A DNA stretch of 64,000 bases, from contig CANMEE010000002.1 of assembly GCA_947496865.1 (NCBI GenBank), positions 806,001 to 870,000 on the forward strand. The letters are read 5' to 3'. Position numbers and translations under genes: made by a program. Below are positions 39,036 to 48,393 of this stretch, piece after piece. Source of the stretch: an uncultured Sphingomonadaceae bacterium. GTDB taxonomy: Bacteria; Pseudomonadota; Alphaproteobacteria; Sphingomonadales; Sphingomonadaceae. The notes below the pieces were generated by a model that saw only the letters and a list, made by a program, of their open reading frames with translations, was not told the origin of the DNA and searched no databases. The first letter of the stretch is position 1, and every line of letters starts with the position of its first letter.

Positions 39036-40346
39036 TCAATCAGCGAACAACAATACAGGTGTCTCCAGCAAATGTTTGAGCGCTTGCACATAACTGGCGG
39101 CATCATAACCGTCCACGACCCTGTGATCACACGAGATCGACAGATTCATGAGCTTGCGCGCCTGAATCTCGCCGTCAATGATCATGGGGCGTTCTACGAT
39201 CTTGTTAGGCCCGATAATCGCGACTTCTGGGCGGTTTATGACCGGTGTAGTAGCGATGCCGCCGAGCGGCCCCAGAGACGTCAATGTCAGCGTAGATCCG
39301 CTTAATTCCGCTGCTGTGGCCGTGCCATCACGGGCTGCGGCCGCTAACCGCGCAATTTCAGCTGCCAATTGCCATATATTCTTGTCCTGAGCATCTCTTA
39401 AAACCGGCACCATAAGCCCTTGGGGCGTCTGTGTGGCCATGCCCAGATGGACAGCGCCATGCCGTGTCACAACACCCGCTTCGTCGTCATAGGTGGCGTT
39501 AAGCATCGCATATTGCGGCAATGATTTGCAGATCGCAACAATCATCAAAGGCAGCATTGTGATCTTCGGACGGTCACCGCGATTGGCATTGAGGTCCGCG
39601 CGCATGTCTTCCAGCACGGTCATATCAATCTCATCGACATAAGAAAAATGCGGAATATGGCGTTTCGATTCTGCCATGTTCTGAGCGATCTTGCGACGCA
39701 TGCCGATAACCTTGATGGTCTCGTCATCACGCTTTTGGGACGAGCCGGAGGGACGATAGCCCTGCCCGCTACCATAGCTCAAATAGGCATCCAGATCGCT
39801 GTGGCGGATATGCCCGCCCTGGGCCTTTACAAGGCTCAGATCAACGCCCAGATCGGCCGCACGCTTGCGCACGGCGGGGGTGGCAAGAACCTTTGTTGAT
39901 GGCGCTGAATCTGGTGTCATGACGTCAGTTTGAGAGGGTTGAGCGGTAACTTCGGGTGCTTTCGCAGCAGAAACCGGTGTAGGCGGTTCAATTGAATTAT
40001 TTTCTTTACTATCAACGGCTTCTGTAGACGTCACGACGTCATAGTCGCTCTCAACGACCGCTGTATCAGTTTCCGGTTCTTCGCTTTCCACGGAACTTTC
40101 GTCACCTTCAGACTCTATCTGAACTAGCATCGAACCAATGGCGATAATGTCACCCTCTTCACCTGCAACTGCAACCACTGTTCCGGTCACCGGCGCTTCC
40201 ATTTCAACGGTCGCTTTATCGGTCATCATGTCGGCAATCTGGTCATCTTCCTCGACCCGATCACCAACCTTCACATGCCATTTGACAATCTCTGCTTCGG
40301 CGATGCCTTCGCCAATATCTGGCAGGTTGAAAATGTACGTACTCAT
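39036..40346 (-). CDS. bkdB: Branched-chain 2-oxoacid dehydrogenase E2 (lipoamide acyltransferase)
   Basis: 436 residues. An N-terminal lipoyl domain has the lipoylated lysine in TDKATVEM (K44). An acidic S/E/T linker follows, then a peripheral E3-binding domain (ATPAVRKRAADLGVDLSLV, about 155-195), and a C-terminal CoA-dependent catalytic domain with the active-site CDHRVVDGYDAASY. Together with the two E1 genes it forms a 2-oxoacid dehydrogenase. The assignment to branched-chain acids rests on the separate E1 alpha and beta subunits and the overall look; acetoin or pyruvate are less likely. No E3 gene is present. The start overlaps the E1-beta stop (ATGA). Confidence 0.88.
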   Translation of the reverse strand: MSTYIFNLPDIGEGIAEAEIVKWHVKVGDRVEEDDQIADMMTDKATVEMEAPVTGTVVAVAGEEGDIIAIGSMLVQIESEGDESSVESEEPETDTAVVESDYDVVTSTEAVDSKENNSIEPPTPVSAAKAPEVTAQPSQTDVMTPDSAPSTKVLATPAVRKRAADLGVDLSLVKAQGGHIRHSDLDAYLSYGSGQGYRPSGSSQKRDDETIKVIGMRRKIAQNMAESKRHIPHFSYVDEIDMTVLEDMRADLNANRGDRPKITMLPLMIVAICKSLPQYAMLNATYDDEAGVVTRHGAVHLGMATQTPQGLMVPVLRDAQDKNIWQLAAEIARLAAAARDGTATAAELSGSTLTLTSLGPLGGIATTPVINRPEVAIIGPNKIVERPMIIDGEIQARKLMNLSISCDHRVVDGYDAASYVQALKHLLETPVLLFAD

Positions 40347-41365
40347 GATGTCAGCTCCCCGACTATCTTATCCAAAGCTTCCCCGATCCGAACCGGTCCC
40401 GGGAAGTAAGCCCATTCCAGCGAGTGGGGATAAGGCGTATCAAAACCCGTCACCCGTTCAATCGGTGCTTCAAGATGATAGAAGCACCGCTCCTGAACCA
40501 AAGCCGATAGCTCCGCACCAAATCCGCTGGTCCGGGTCGCCTCGTGAATGATCAGACAGCGTCCGGTCTTCTTCACGGACTCTTCAATCGTCTCAATATC
40601 TAGCGGTACGAGTGTTCGTAAATCGATCACTTCGGCATCCACGCCATGTTCCTCAACCACCGCTTTGGCGACATGCACCATCGTTCCGTACGTCAAAATC
40701 GTCACAGCTTCGCCAGCGCGCACGATATTCGCTTTGCCGAGCGGTATCTTGTAATAATCCTCAGGAACGTCAGAAGCTGCAAATTTCGACCAAGGCTCTA
40801 CCGGCTTGTCATAATAGCCAGTAAACGGGCCATTATAAATCCGCTTGGGTTCAAAGAACATCACTGGGTCATTGTCTTCAATCGCCGAAATTAAAAGACC
40901 TTTGGCATCATAAGGTGTTGAAGGAATAACCGTCTTCAAACCACAAACATGGGTAAACATGCTCTCGGGCGATTGACTATGAGTCTGCCCGCCAAAGATA
41001 CCGCCACCAAAGGGAGAGCGCACTGTGATAGCGCTGGTAAACTCCGCTGCCGAGCGATAACGTAGGCGAGCTGCCTCCGACACTAGCTGATCAAGACCGG
41101 GGTAGATATAGTCTGCAAATTGAATTTCCGGCACCGGCCGCATGCCATAAGCCGCCATGCCCACCGACACACCAATAATGCCGCATTCGCTAATCGGTGT
41201 GTCAAAGCAACGAATCTTACCGTGCTTCTCTTGCAGGCCAGCGGTAGCCCGAAACACGCCGCCGAAATAACCGACATCTTCACCCATCACGACAACATCA
41301 TCGTCACGCGCCATCATATTATCGAGGCCACTGTTAATGGCTTCTATCATGTTCATGGTTGTCAT
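40343..41365 (-). CDS. bkdA2: 2-oxoacid dehydrogenase E1 component subunit beta
   Basis: 340 residues. The transketolase-like pyrimidine domain and C-terminal domain are typical of E1-beta: GEDVGYFGGVFRATAGLQ, FDTPISECGIIGVSVGMA, and HEATRTSGFGAELSALVQE. It binds thiamine diphosphate together with the alpha subunit. The start ATG 41365 overlaps the E1-alpha stop, and the stop overlaps the E2 start, so the three are co-translated. Confidence 0.92.
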   Translation of the reverse strand: MTTMNMIEAINSGLDNMMARDDDVVVMGEDVGYFGGVFRATAGLQEKHGKIRCFDTPISECGIIGVSVGMAAYGMRPVPEIQFADYIYPGLDQLVSEAARLRYRSAAEFTSAITVRSPFGGGIFGGQTHSQSPESMFTHVCGLKTVIPSTPYDAKGLLISAIEDNDPVMFFEPKRIYNGPFTGYYDKPVEPWSKFAASDVPEDYYKIPLGKANIVRAGEAVTILTYGTMVHVAKAVVEEHGVDAEVIDLRTLVPLDIETIEESVKKTGRCLIIHEATRTSGFGAELSALVQERCFYHLEAPIERVTGFDTPYPHSLEWAYFPGPVRIGEALDKIVGELTS

Positions 41366-42654
41366 TATTTAGATGCCTCCGCATCAGGCCATTTGATTTC
41401 TCGTTCTCTGTTGGCTTGTTCGCTCTGTTCTTTCAAATGCCAGGGCATTTCTTCAAACACATCCTGGAACATGGTTTCAAACGGTTGATGCAATCCGTGC
41501 CCCAATATACCGTTTTTCTCCGCTTCCTTGGTCGCTATTTTTACCGCCTCAATACATTTTTTGTCGAGTGCTTCATGCTGTTCCTTGCTCCATACACCAC
41601 GATGAATCAAATGACGCTTCAGCCGGGTGATCGGATCCCCCAAGGGCCATTCTTCCCGTTCTTGCGCACTGCGATAGGCGCCAGGATCATCGGAAGTACT
41701 GTGCGCCTCTGCACGATAGGTAAAATGCTCAATCAGGGTTGGGCCATTATTTGTACGTGCTCTCTCCGCAGCCCACTGGGTTGCAGCATAGACGGCTAAT
41801 GGATCATTACCATCAACCCGTATCCCGGCTATACCATAGCCTGCCGCTCGTGCTGCGAATGTAGTTCTTTCTCCTCCGGCAAAACCAGAGAAGGATGAGA
41901 TCGCCCATTGATTATTCACGACATTCATAATGATGGGTGCGTTATAGACAGTCGCGAAAGTCATCGCGCTGTGGAAGTCGCCCTCTGCTGTAGATCCCTC
42001 CCCACACCAAGTTGCTGCAATCCGGGTGTCACCTTTGGCAGCGCTCGCCATAGCCCAGCCGACCGCTTGAGGATATTGGGTTGCCAGATTGCCAGAGATG
42101 GAGAAAAATCCAAGTTCGCGAGAACAATACATGATCGGAAGCTGGCGACCTTTCAACTTGTCTTCCCGGTTCGAGAAAATTTGATTGATCATATCGACCA
42201 TCGGATAACCGCGAACAAACAAGATGCCTTGCTGGCGATAGCTAGGAAAACACATATCGTCGCTATGCAGCGCCATGGCTGCGGCAACTGACGTCGCCTC
42301 TTCGCCAGTAGATTTCATATAGAAGCTGGTCTTACCTTGTCGCTGCATTCTGTGAAGACGATCATCAAAGGCCCGCACTTGCGCCATCGTCGCGAGCATT
42401 TTCAGCAGCGTATCATCTGACAGTTTTGGATCCCAAGGCCCGGTAGTTTTATAGTCATCATCCAGCACACGAACCATGTCATATACCATGTTGCGCATAG
42501 TTGCAGGATCGCTGTTTACATCAGGTCGCGGTTGATCGCCGGCCTTTGGAATTTCGACATCACTATAATCGACCGGATCGCCTGGGCGATATTTCGGCTC
42601 AGGCACATGCAGAGACAATGGCGGCAAGTTAGTTTTGCTATTCTCATCAGCCAT
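41365..42654 (-). CDS. bkdA1: 2-oxoacid dehydrogenase E1 component subunit alpha
   Basis: 429 residues, the length of branched-chain E1-alpha with an N-terminal extension of about 75 residues before the catalytic domain (PLSLHVPEPKYRPGDPVDYS). The ThDP-Mg motif is in WCGEGSTAEGDFHSAMTFA and MNVVNNQWAIS. A phosphorylation-loop-like stretch RAEAHSTSDDPGAYRS follows, which is characteristic of branched-chain E1-alpha. Oxidative decarboxylation of Val/Leu/Ile-derived 2-oxoacids feeds branched acyl-CoA to fatty-acid and DSF-like synthesis. It is the first gene of the operon. Confidence 0.92.
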   Translation of the reverse strand: MADENSKTNLPPLSLHVPEPKYRPGDPVDYSDVEIPKAGDQPRPDVNSDPATMRNMVYDMVRVLDDDYKTTGPWDPKLSDDTLLKMLATMAQVRAFDDRLHRMQRQGKTSFYMKSTGEEATSVAAAMALHSDDMCFPSYRQQGILFVRGYPMVDMINQIFSNREDKLKGRQLPIMYCSRELGFFSISGNLATQYPQAVGWAMASAAKGDTRIAATWCGEGSTAEGDFHSAMTFATVYNAPIIMNVVNNQWAISSFSGFAGGERTTFAARAAGYGIAGIRVDGNDPLAVYAATQWAAERARTNNGPTLIEHFTYRAEAHSTSDDPGAYRSAQEREEWPLGDPITRLKRHLIHRGVWSKEQHEALDKKCIEAVKIATKEAEKNGILGHGLHQPFETMFQDVFEEMPWHLKEQSEQANREREIKWPDAEASK

Positions 42655-42765
42655 CCAAAATCTCCTTTTTACCGCACCGATGCAGCATAATAATTATTTC
42701 AACTCGTTGTTACATTATTTCACTTAAACGAAAAGGTCAATATGACTGTCCTATGTATCTGTATA

Positions 42766-42797
42766 AAAAGGGGGAGCAGACATCTGCTCCCCCTTTT
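42766..42797 (-). terminator. Intrinsic terminator of the autotransporter gene
   Basis: A perfect 15-bp stem, 42766-42780 with 42783-42797 (GGGGGAGCAGA core), and a minimal CA loop. Read on the minus strand the hairpin ends in a run of T residues. It lies about 30 bases after the autotransporter stop at 42826, and upstream of the bkdA1 start. Confidence 0.85.
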
Positions 42798-42825
42798 CTA
42801 ACTTTATCTCAGAAAAAATCTACAT

Positions 42826-45800
42826 TCAGAAACGAATAGCCATATTCACAACTGCTCGATCGTCACGATAGATTTGCTGACCTATTCGGCTTTCCACCGC
42901 CGCACCAAAGCTCAGTGGTCCATTGGCAAAGCTAAATCCGCCTTTGACCTCACCATAAGACGCGTCCTGCAATCCAATTGGCAACGCAAGCGCCAGACTT
43001 TCTGCATCTAGGAACCGCACCTGAAAGTTCGTATCATTGCCCGAAATCCGGTTTACATAATCCAACTTCATTTCAGGCTGGAAAGACCATCCCGAGGCGT
43101 AACCCATTCTGGTGCTACCGGATATTTTCAAACCGACCTTTGCTTCCAAACCGGAACGATTAATCTCATCGACAGCCATTGCTAAACTACCGGCACTATC
43201 TCGAAAGCCATCAACACTATAGGATGAATATCCAATGCTAGCGCGTGGCGTCAGCAACAAACCATCCATATCTATATTGTAACCGGCCTCAATTTCACTA
43301 GCGAAGGTCAAGGAGTTGGTGTTCAGGTTACTAAGCGCCGTTGCGCCGTTTACCCTGCTATCAGAGCCAATACGAGAATGGGACATTGATGCTTGGCCCC
43401 CGATATAGAAATTCCCGCCGAGGCGATAATTGCCATAAACCGAAGCCTGATTAGTTTCCACATTCGCTAGACTTCCGCTAACCTGCTGCGCTCCATCGGC
43501 GTAACCGAAAGCCGTACCAAACGTTGTGCGGTCATTCAGGCCAAACTCCAGCCCCATCGCAATGTGCCAACTTCCTTGCCGGTCATTAGTGCCATTACCT
43601 CCGAATGCCAATGTGGACTGATTATATCCAGCAGACATAAACCCACTCATATTCTCAGGCAATTGAACGGCGTTCCAGTTTGAAGATTGATAGTTGCCAG
43701 CAAAGCTAAGCTGTGATGCTGTGCTGTTGGTAAGCTCACGGCTGTTCAAAACACCGGGCGCACCGATAATTTTGATCTTGCCTTTCACGCCTTGTGTTGC
43801 GCCGAGCAGCGACAAACGATCCGACACAAGACTGCGCATCGCAGAGCCTTGTTGTTGATCGAGCGTTGTTGTCCGACCGGCTTGCGCTGCCGATAGGCTT
43901 TGGAAAGTGGTGTTCAATTCACCAGCCTCCATAACATCAATCAACCCATAGACGTTTGAGAGGTCATTGTAAGAGCTTCCTCGAGCGCTATCCAATGCAT
44001 TACCAAACGCCAATGAAAATGGGTTCGTCACACCATTGCTGTTGAAGAAATCAGAAAAGCGGATCACCCTCATACGCGCGGTAACATTATCCGGACCGTA
44101 AATCAGTTCGGGATACAGAACCCCAATCCGCCCAACCACATCGTCAAAGGTGTTTTCGACACCGCCTTCCGCAGTAATTATCTCAAAGGTCTGACCAAAG
44201 CGCGCACTCTGTCGGCCAAATTTATTGATCACGGCCGCTGTGCCGCCCAATGAGATGATACCGTCATTATCGGCATCGCCAATAACAGCCAGTTTGTCAT
44301 TGCCAGTCCGGCCAACATCAAAAATGGCCAATGTACCGGACGCCAGAATAACATCGCCCGCAATTGTCAGTGTACCTGTATCACCAAAGTCACGACCCGG
44401 TGCTATCGATCCATTGACCGAGGTTAGGAATGTTGGATCGAAAAGACCGGTTCCTGTTAGAAAGCCCGTTCCAAGGAAAGCTTCGCCTGTCGTAAGTGTA
44501 CCCCGAAGGTCAAGCCAACCACCGGTCTGAGTATAATCGCCCCAGACTTTCAAGTTCCCGCGCCTACGAATATCAAGTCGTGCCGCGCCCTCAATGTTAA
44601 GGCGATCGATAGTCACGTCGTCACGCAGTCTTGTGGCGCCATTGGCAGCGAGAGTAACCTCAAAATAGCGGGCCCGAACGCCGGCTGACGGATCAGCCAC
44701 AACATTGTTCGGAACAAAATTACGACTACCAGGCCCCCCTTCGATAGCGATGCTGTTGGGCGTTCCTTCATCAAATTCAACGCTCAGTGTTGAAAGGTCC
44801 AGACAGTCATCAAGGAAACAGACATTGCCAAATTTCGGTGTATCGCCAGTGATGCCCGGTGCCTCAAAGCCAGGGAGCGCGTTTACGAGTTCGCCATCAA
44901 CACTGATACCATAGTTAGGATCTATATCCTGTTGCCAATGACGCGGATTTAACCAGTTGCGCGTCCCAGCGCGACTTGAGGTGTAGACATAGCTGTTGTT
45001 TGCAACGATCTGATCCCAGAACAGGTAAAGTGGTTGATAGAAGCTTTGTGTTCCATAAGAGGAAAACGGCTGGAATGTAAGTTCCGGATTAGGGTCATCT
45101 TCGCTACCGAAAAACCGTGAACCTCCCGACAAGACTGACGTAATTACCGGTTTATCAAACAGCTCATCAGCAACTAAGGCGCTCCCAGAATCCCCACCTG
45201 CTGTCGTTCCTTCACGCGGCAAAGCCGCACCATCATAAAGGTCGAAATCAAAACGGCCATTTTCTGAATCGAACGCGGCCTCACCATCAGGACTGTCAAA
45301 ATCTGTATTGTACAAAGTTTGTGGTAAATTTGGATCGCCGGGCCCAAAAAGAAAGTTATTCCTGTCGTCTAGCGAACTCGCCGAAGAAATCATATTCTCC
45401 GCAATGCGGCGACGGAAATCGATACCAAGATTGGACCCATCTGGACCCAATCCCCTGGCTCCATATCCGTTTATTACGCCATGTGTTTCTTCCCTCAATG
45501 GCGAGAATAAAAGTGTCCAAGTGGGGACACCATCTGCGTGGGTATCAAGCGTCGCGAGCGCGACATCCGCTTCTAAAAACCCAGTGGGGATAGAGCGTTC
45601 ATCATACCAGACCTGTTCAACATTATAGATGTTGAAATCAACGTCCGTTTGATTCGCAACGCCATCATCAAGTCCGACCCAGCGGCGCACGGCAGGGCGA
45701 TTGTCAGCACTAAAGCCAAAGGCAATCGCTGTACCGCCTGAGGCAAAACCATAATCCTCGGCGGCGCGACTATTTACGCAATGGGCCGCAAATATGACGG

Positions 45801-46113
45801 TGCGAGGATTGATGAGAGTGCCCGTACAAAGACCGAGGCTGGTTGAGCTTTGATCACCCCGCACGGTCATTTGCCCCACGCCCGTCACGTCAACAGTATT
45901 GTCAAATACACCCACGGGTGGCGGGTCATCCAATGTAAGGTCATCGCGAATAACAATCTTGGGAGCATCTTCAACCATTACAGGTCGAGATTGAGCCGAT
46001 TCGTCGGCGATAGTAAACGTAGCTTGCGCTTGGGCTGGCGCAACCATTCCTGCAAGGCAGGCCAAGGAGGATACGTTTAACAGTAAAAAACGATTGGATT
46101 TACGAATTTTCAT
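42826..46113 (-). CDS. Autotransporter with trypsin-like serine protease passenger
   Basis: 1095 residues. The signal peptide ends at AQA (about residue 31). A trypsin-like domain follows with H111 (FAAHCV), D183 (EADVALATLD) and S309 (TAGGDSGSALV), so the catalytic triad is complete. A beta-helix-like middle contains VTIDRLNIEGAARLDIRRRG, YTQTGGWLDLRGTLTTGEAFL, and a GSIAPGRDFGDTGTLTIAGD repeat region common in autotransporter passengers. The last 280 residues form the barrel (GYNIDMDGLLLTPRASIGYSS) and end in MAIRF. AAGGGAGC precedes ATG 46113. The protein should be displayed or released at the surface; its substrate is unknown. Confidence 0.9.
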   Translation of the reverse strand: MKIRKSNRFLLLNVSSLACLAGMVAPAQAQATFTIADESAQSRPVMVEDAPKIVIRDDLTLDDPPPVGVFDNTVDVTGVGQMTVRGDQSSTSLGLCTGTLINPRTVIFAAHCVNSRAAEDYGFASGGTAIAFGFSADNRPAVRRWVGLDDGVANQTDVDFNIYNVEQVWYDERSIPTGFLEADVALATLDTHADGVPTWTLLFSPLREETHGVINGYGARGLGPDGSNLGIDFRRRIAENMISSASSLDDRNNFLFGPGDPNLPQTLYNTDFDSPDGEAAFDSENGRFDFDLYDGAALPREGTTAGGDSGSALVADELFDKPVITSVLSGGSRFFGSEDDPNPELTFQPFSSYGTQSFYQPLYLFWDQIVANNSYVYTSSRAGTRNWLNPRHWQQDIDPNYGISVDGELVNALPGFEAPGITGDTPKFGNVCFLDDCLDLSTLSVEFDEGTPNSIAIEGGPGSRNFVPNNVVADPSAGVRARYFEVTLAANGATRLRDDVTIDRLNIEGAARLDIRRRGNLKVWGDYTQTGGWLDLRGTLTTGEAFLGTGFLTGTGLFDPTFLTSVNGSIAPGRDFGDTGTLTIAGDVILASGTLAIFDVGRTGNDKLAVIGDADNDGIISLGGTAAVINKFGRQSARFGQTFEIITAEGGVENTFDDVVGRIGVLYPELIYGPDNVTARMRVIRFSDFFNSNGVTNPFSLAFGNALDSARGSSYNDLSNVYGLIDVMEAGELNTTFQSLSAAQAGRTTTLDQQQGSAMRSLVSDRLSLLGATQGVKGKIKIIGAPGVLNSRELTNSTASQLSFAGNYQSSNWNAVQLPENMSGFMSAGYNQSTLAFGGNGTNDRQGSWHIAMGLEFGLNDRTTFGTAFGYADGAQQVSGSLANVETNQASVYGNYRLGGNFYIGGQASMSHSRIGSDSRVNGATALSNLNTNSLTFASEIEAGYNIDMDGLLLTPRASIGYSSYSVDGFRDSAGSLAMAVDEINRSGLEAKVGLKISGSTRMGYASGWSFQPEMKLDYVNRISGNDTNFQVRFLDAESLALALPIGLQDASYGEVKGGFSFANGPLSFGAAVESRIGQQIYRDDRAVVNMAIRF

Positions 46114-46324
46114 TTGAAAGCTCCCTTAAAAATTGTTTGGACTAATCCTAACTACTCTTGGGACAAACTTTACTACTAATTGCATGATGTTATGCGACTC
46201 GTTACCAAATCGTTGTTAGCATAGATTAACGCAAAATCACATCACCGCTCTGCAATAAAATTATCAGCAGGCGATATTCAATGTTAAATCACAACAATTT
46301 TTCGGGAGTTAGTTGCCGCAGAAA

Positions 46325-47257
46325 TTAAACAGCCACGGGCGCGGAAATATGGGATTGCGGTGCATAATCCTGCACCTCAAAATCAGTAATTTGATAATCA
46401 AAAATTGAATCCGGTTTCCGGATTATTTTAAGTTTCGGGGCTCCACAAGGCTCGCGGGACAGTTGTTCCTCAACAAGCTCTCTATGGTTAAGGTAAAGAT
46501 GGACGTCCCCGCCATTCCAAACCAGCTCTCCCGGCTGCAGATCACATTGCTGGGCAATCATACGCACCAACAGAGCAGCCGAAAATACATTAAACGCAAA
46601 ACCGAGACCAAGGTCGCAACTGCGCTGATACAAAATGGCGGACAGCTTACCGTTCGACACATAGAACTGATACGTCTTATGACAGGGCGGCAGCGCCATC
46701 TGATCAAGCTCAGCCACATTCCATCCGGTGAAAATGTGACGGCGCGAACCTGGATTATTTTTTAGCCCATCAATCAAAAGCTTTATTTGATTGATACCTT
46801 TTTCTTCTAACCGATAAAGCCCCTCGCCTGCTGGTGTATAGCGCGGCCAGTTGACCCATTGTTTACCGTAAACCGGTCCCAAATCGCCCCATTGCTTGGC
46901 AAAAACATCATCGTCAATAATGCGCTGTTCGAAGGCATCTCGATCAATATCTTCTCCCGATTCTGTTCGATATTTTGCCAAGGGCCAATCCGTCCAGATA
47001 TGCACCTTTTGTTCAACCAGTGACCGAATATTCGTGTCACCGGTCAAGAACCATAACATTTCGCGTGTAGCGGTTTTCCAAAATACCCGCTTGGTGGTAA
47101 GCAGCGGGATGGAGTTATCGGTCAGATCGAAACGCATTGTCGCACCAAAAACTGCTCTGGTTCCCACACCGGTACGGTCCACTCGCTCATCGCCTTGGGT
47201 CCATATATGACGCATTAAATCAAGATATTGCTTTTCATAATGCTGGCCGGGAATCAC
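46325..47257 (-). CDS. thyA: Thymidylate synthase
   Basis: About 310 residues, making dTMP from dUMP with methylene-THF. Visible motifs are DRTGVGTRAVFGATMRFDL (phosphate-binding loop), the catalytic cysteine in MALPPCHKTYQFYV, CDLGLGFAFNVFSAALLVRM, and the C-terminal YAPQSHISAPVAV. No ATG lies near the conserved N-terminus. GTG 47257 (IPGQHYEKQYLDLM) with GGAG 8 bases upstream is the best start, and GTG 47266 is the alternative. The longer frame to 47368 is not homologous. Confidence 0.92.
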   Translation of the reverse strand: MIPGQHYEKQYLDLMRHIWTQGDERVDRTGVGTRAVFGATMRFDLTDNSIPLLTTKRVFWKTATREMLWFLTGDTNIRSLVEQKVHIWTDWPLAKYRTESGEDIDRDAFEQRIIDDDVFAKQWGDLGPVYGKQWVNWPRYTPAGEGLYRLEEKGINQIKLLIDGLKNNPGSRRHIFTGWNVAELDQMALPPCHKTYQFYVSNGKLSAILYQRSCDLGLGFAFNVFSAALLVRMIAQQCDLQPGELVWNGGDVHLYLNHRELVEEQLSREPCGAPKLKIIRKPDSIFDYQITDFEVQDYAPQSHISAPVAV

Positions 47258-47353
47258 AACGCTCACTCCATATCTACATTCAGACACGCTATACCGCTGT
47301 GCAGCTATGCTCAACCGAACAAATATTGTTCGACAGTATTTATTTGGGGGGTC

Positions 47354-47379
47354 GCCTTTTTCTTTCAAAAGAAAAAGGC
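47354..47379. terminator. AT-rich hairpin between thyA and the 193-aa regulator
   Basis: A perfect 12-bp inverted repeat (47354-47365 with 47368-47379, GCCTTTTTCTTT and its complement) with a CA loop. It lies downstream of the gene ending at 47443 (minus strand) and upstream of thyA. It could terminate that gene. A T tract is contained in the stem itself and no further tract follows on the minus strand. Confidence 0.45.
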
Positions 47380-47442
47380 CGAAGAACCTTCAATGATTCA
47401 ACAAAACTTGGCTAAAGGCAAATCCAAAAACTGTCCGATGTT

Positions 47443-48024
47443 CTAAGATTGTGCTCTGGCCCATGCCTTGAAATCACTCACAATCACCTTCCTCGAACCT
47501 TCAATGCAATGAAAGACGCCATCTAAAATAGCGGCCAAAAACTGCCGAAGATCAAGCAGAGCATATGGCGAGCGATGCGCATCCAAACCCTCACTGGATA
47601 GAATTTGCATTAAGTCATCATGCGAGAGCAGCTTTACGATCTGGCTCCAATCTTCTTCTTCCTTCAAGGACATGAGATTCGAAAGTTCCACAATCAGAAA
47701 GCACTTAAATGCGCGGCTATCCTCCTGATTGTCACCAAGCCCGACGCTTGCCACTGCAGATAAGAAAACATCTTCAAATTTTATAATCTCGTTAACGCTG
47801 CGATCGGGTGTCGATCCAATTTCTAGACAATCCAAAGCCAGACCGATTAAAAACAACTCACGCCAAGAGTAGGCGACCCCTTTACCCTTTCCGGTATTTG
47901 CACCTGCAGGGAAACCAAGTCGCTGAAAATGTTGTAATCGTCCACGAAAAGCAATTTTTTTTGTTCCCAAAATTTTGTGCTTGTTTGATAAGATTTCTAA
48001 AATCTCGGCGTAGGTGAATTCCAC
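47443..48024 (-). CDS. Uncharacterised protein with MerR-like N-terminal DNA-binding pattern
   Basis: 193 residues, no family recognised with confidence. The N-terminal 70 residues (KKIAFRGRLQHFQRLGFPAG, then GVAYSWRELFLIGLALDCLE and IGSTPDRSV) resemble the helix-turn-helix / winged pattern of small MerR-like regulators that I associate with sphingomonads. The rest is acidic and helical without known motifs. It is divergent from the DSF module (369 bases between starts), so it may regulate that region; this is inference. Base composition is more AT-rich than the housekeeping genes around it. Confidence 0.55.
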   Translation of the reverse strand: MEFTYAEILEILSNKHKILGTKKIAFRGRLQHFQRLGFPAGANTGKGKGVAYSWRELFLIGLALDCLEIGSTPDRSVNEIIKFEDVFLSAVASVGLGDNQEDSRAFKCFLIVELSNLMSLKEEEDWSQIVKLLSHDDLMQILSSEGLDAHRSPYALLDLRQFLAAILDGVFHCIEGSRKVIVSDFKAWARAQS

Positions 48025-48393
48025 GACTTCCCCCGTAAGTATAAAAGGTAACTAAGCACCTTGATGGTGATGAACATCATTATTCTTGTCTTTGCTTTCC
48101 TGCGCACTGCTAAATTAAAACGCCCCCGGCAAGCAGCATCGAAACCAAAATGGTTTGATCATAAAATAAATGCGGAGGAACCATCTATTTAGATGACCAA
48201 CTTCCTAAATTTTTGAACCGATATCTGCACCGACGGGTCGCTTAAACTGCTGATGCTATGAAAACAAAACTGAGACGAAGATATAACATATTGTTATTAA
48301 TCTATTTTTCTACCGATCCGACAAAAAATAGGCTAGAGACAATACCAATGAGACGTTAACCTTATTTTGATTATCGCCTCGTATTGCCACTAT
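48025..48393. other. 369-base divergent intergenic region before the DSF module
   Basis: An AT-rich region between the MerR-like gene (minus) and the response-regulator gene (plus). It must hold promoters for both. I see the palindrome at 48283-48297 (separate entry) and no gene. No good ribosome site precedes the response-regulator ATG at 48394. Confidence 0.5.
48283..48297. promoter_or_regulatory. Palindrome ATAACA-TAT-TGTTAT, candidate operator
   Basis: Two perfect 6-bp arms (48283-48288 and 48292-48297) around a 3-base centre in the shared upstream region, 96 bases before the response-regulator start. It is a plausible binding site for a dimeric regulator; which one is unknown. In AT-rich DNA such a site can arise by chance. 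Confidence 0.3.
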
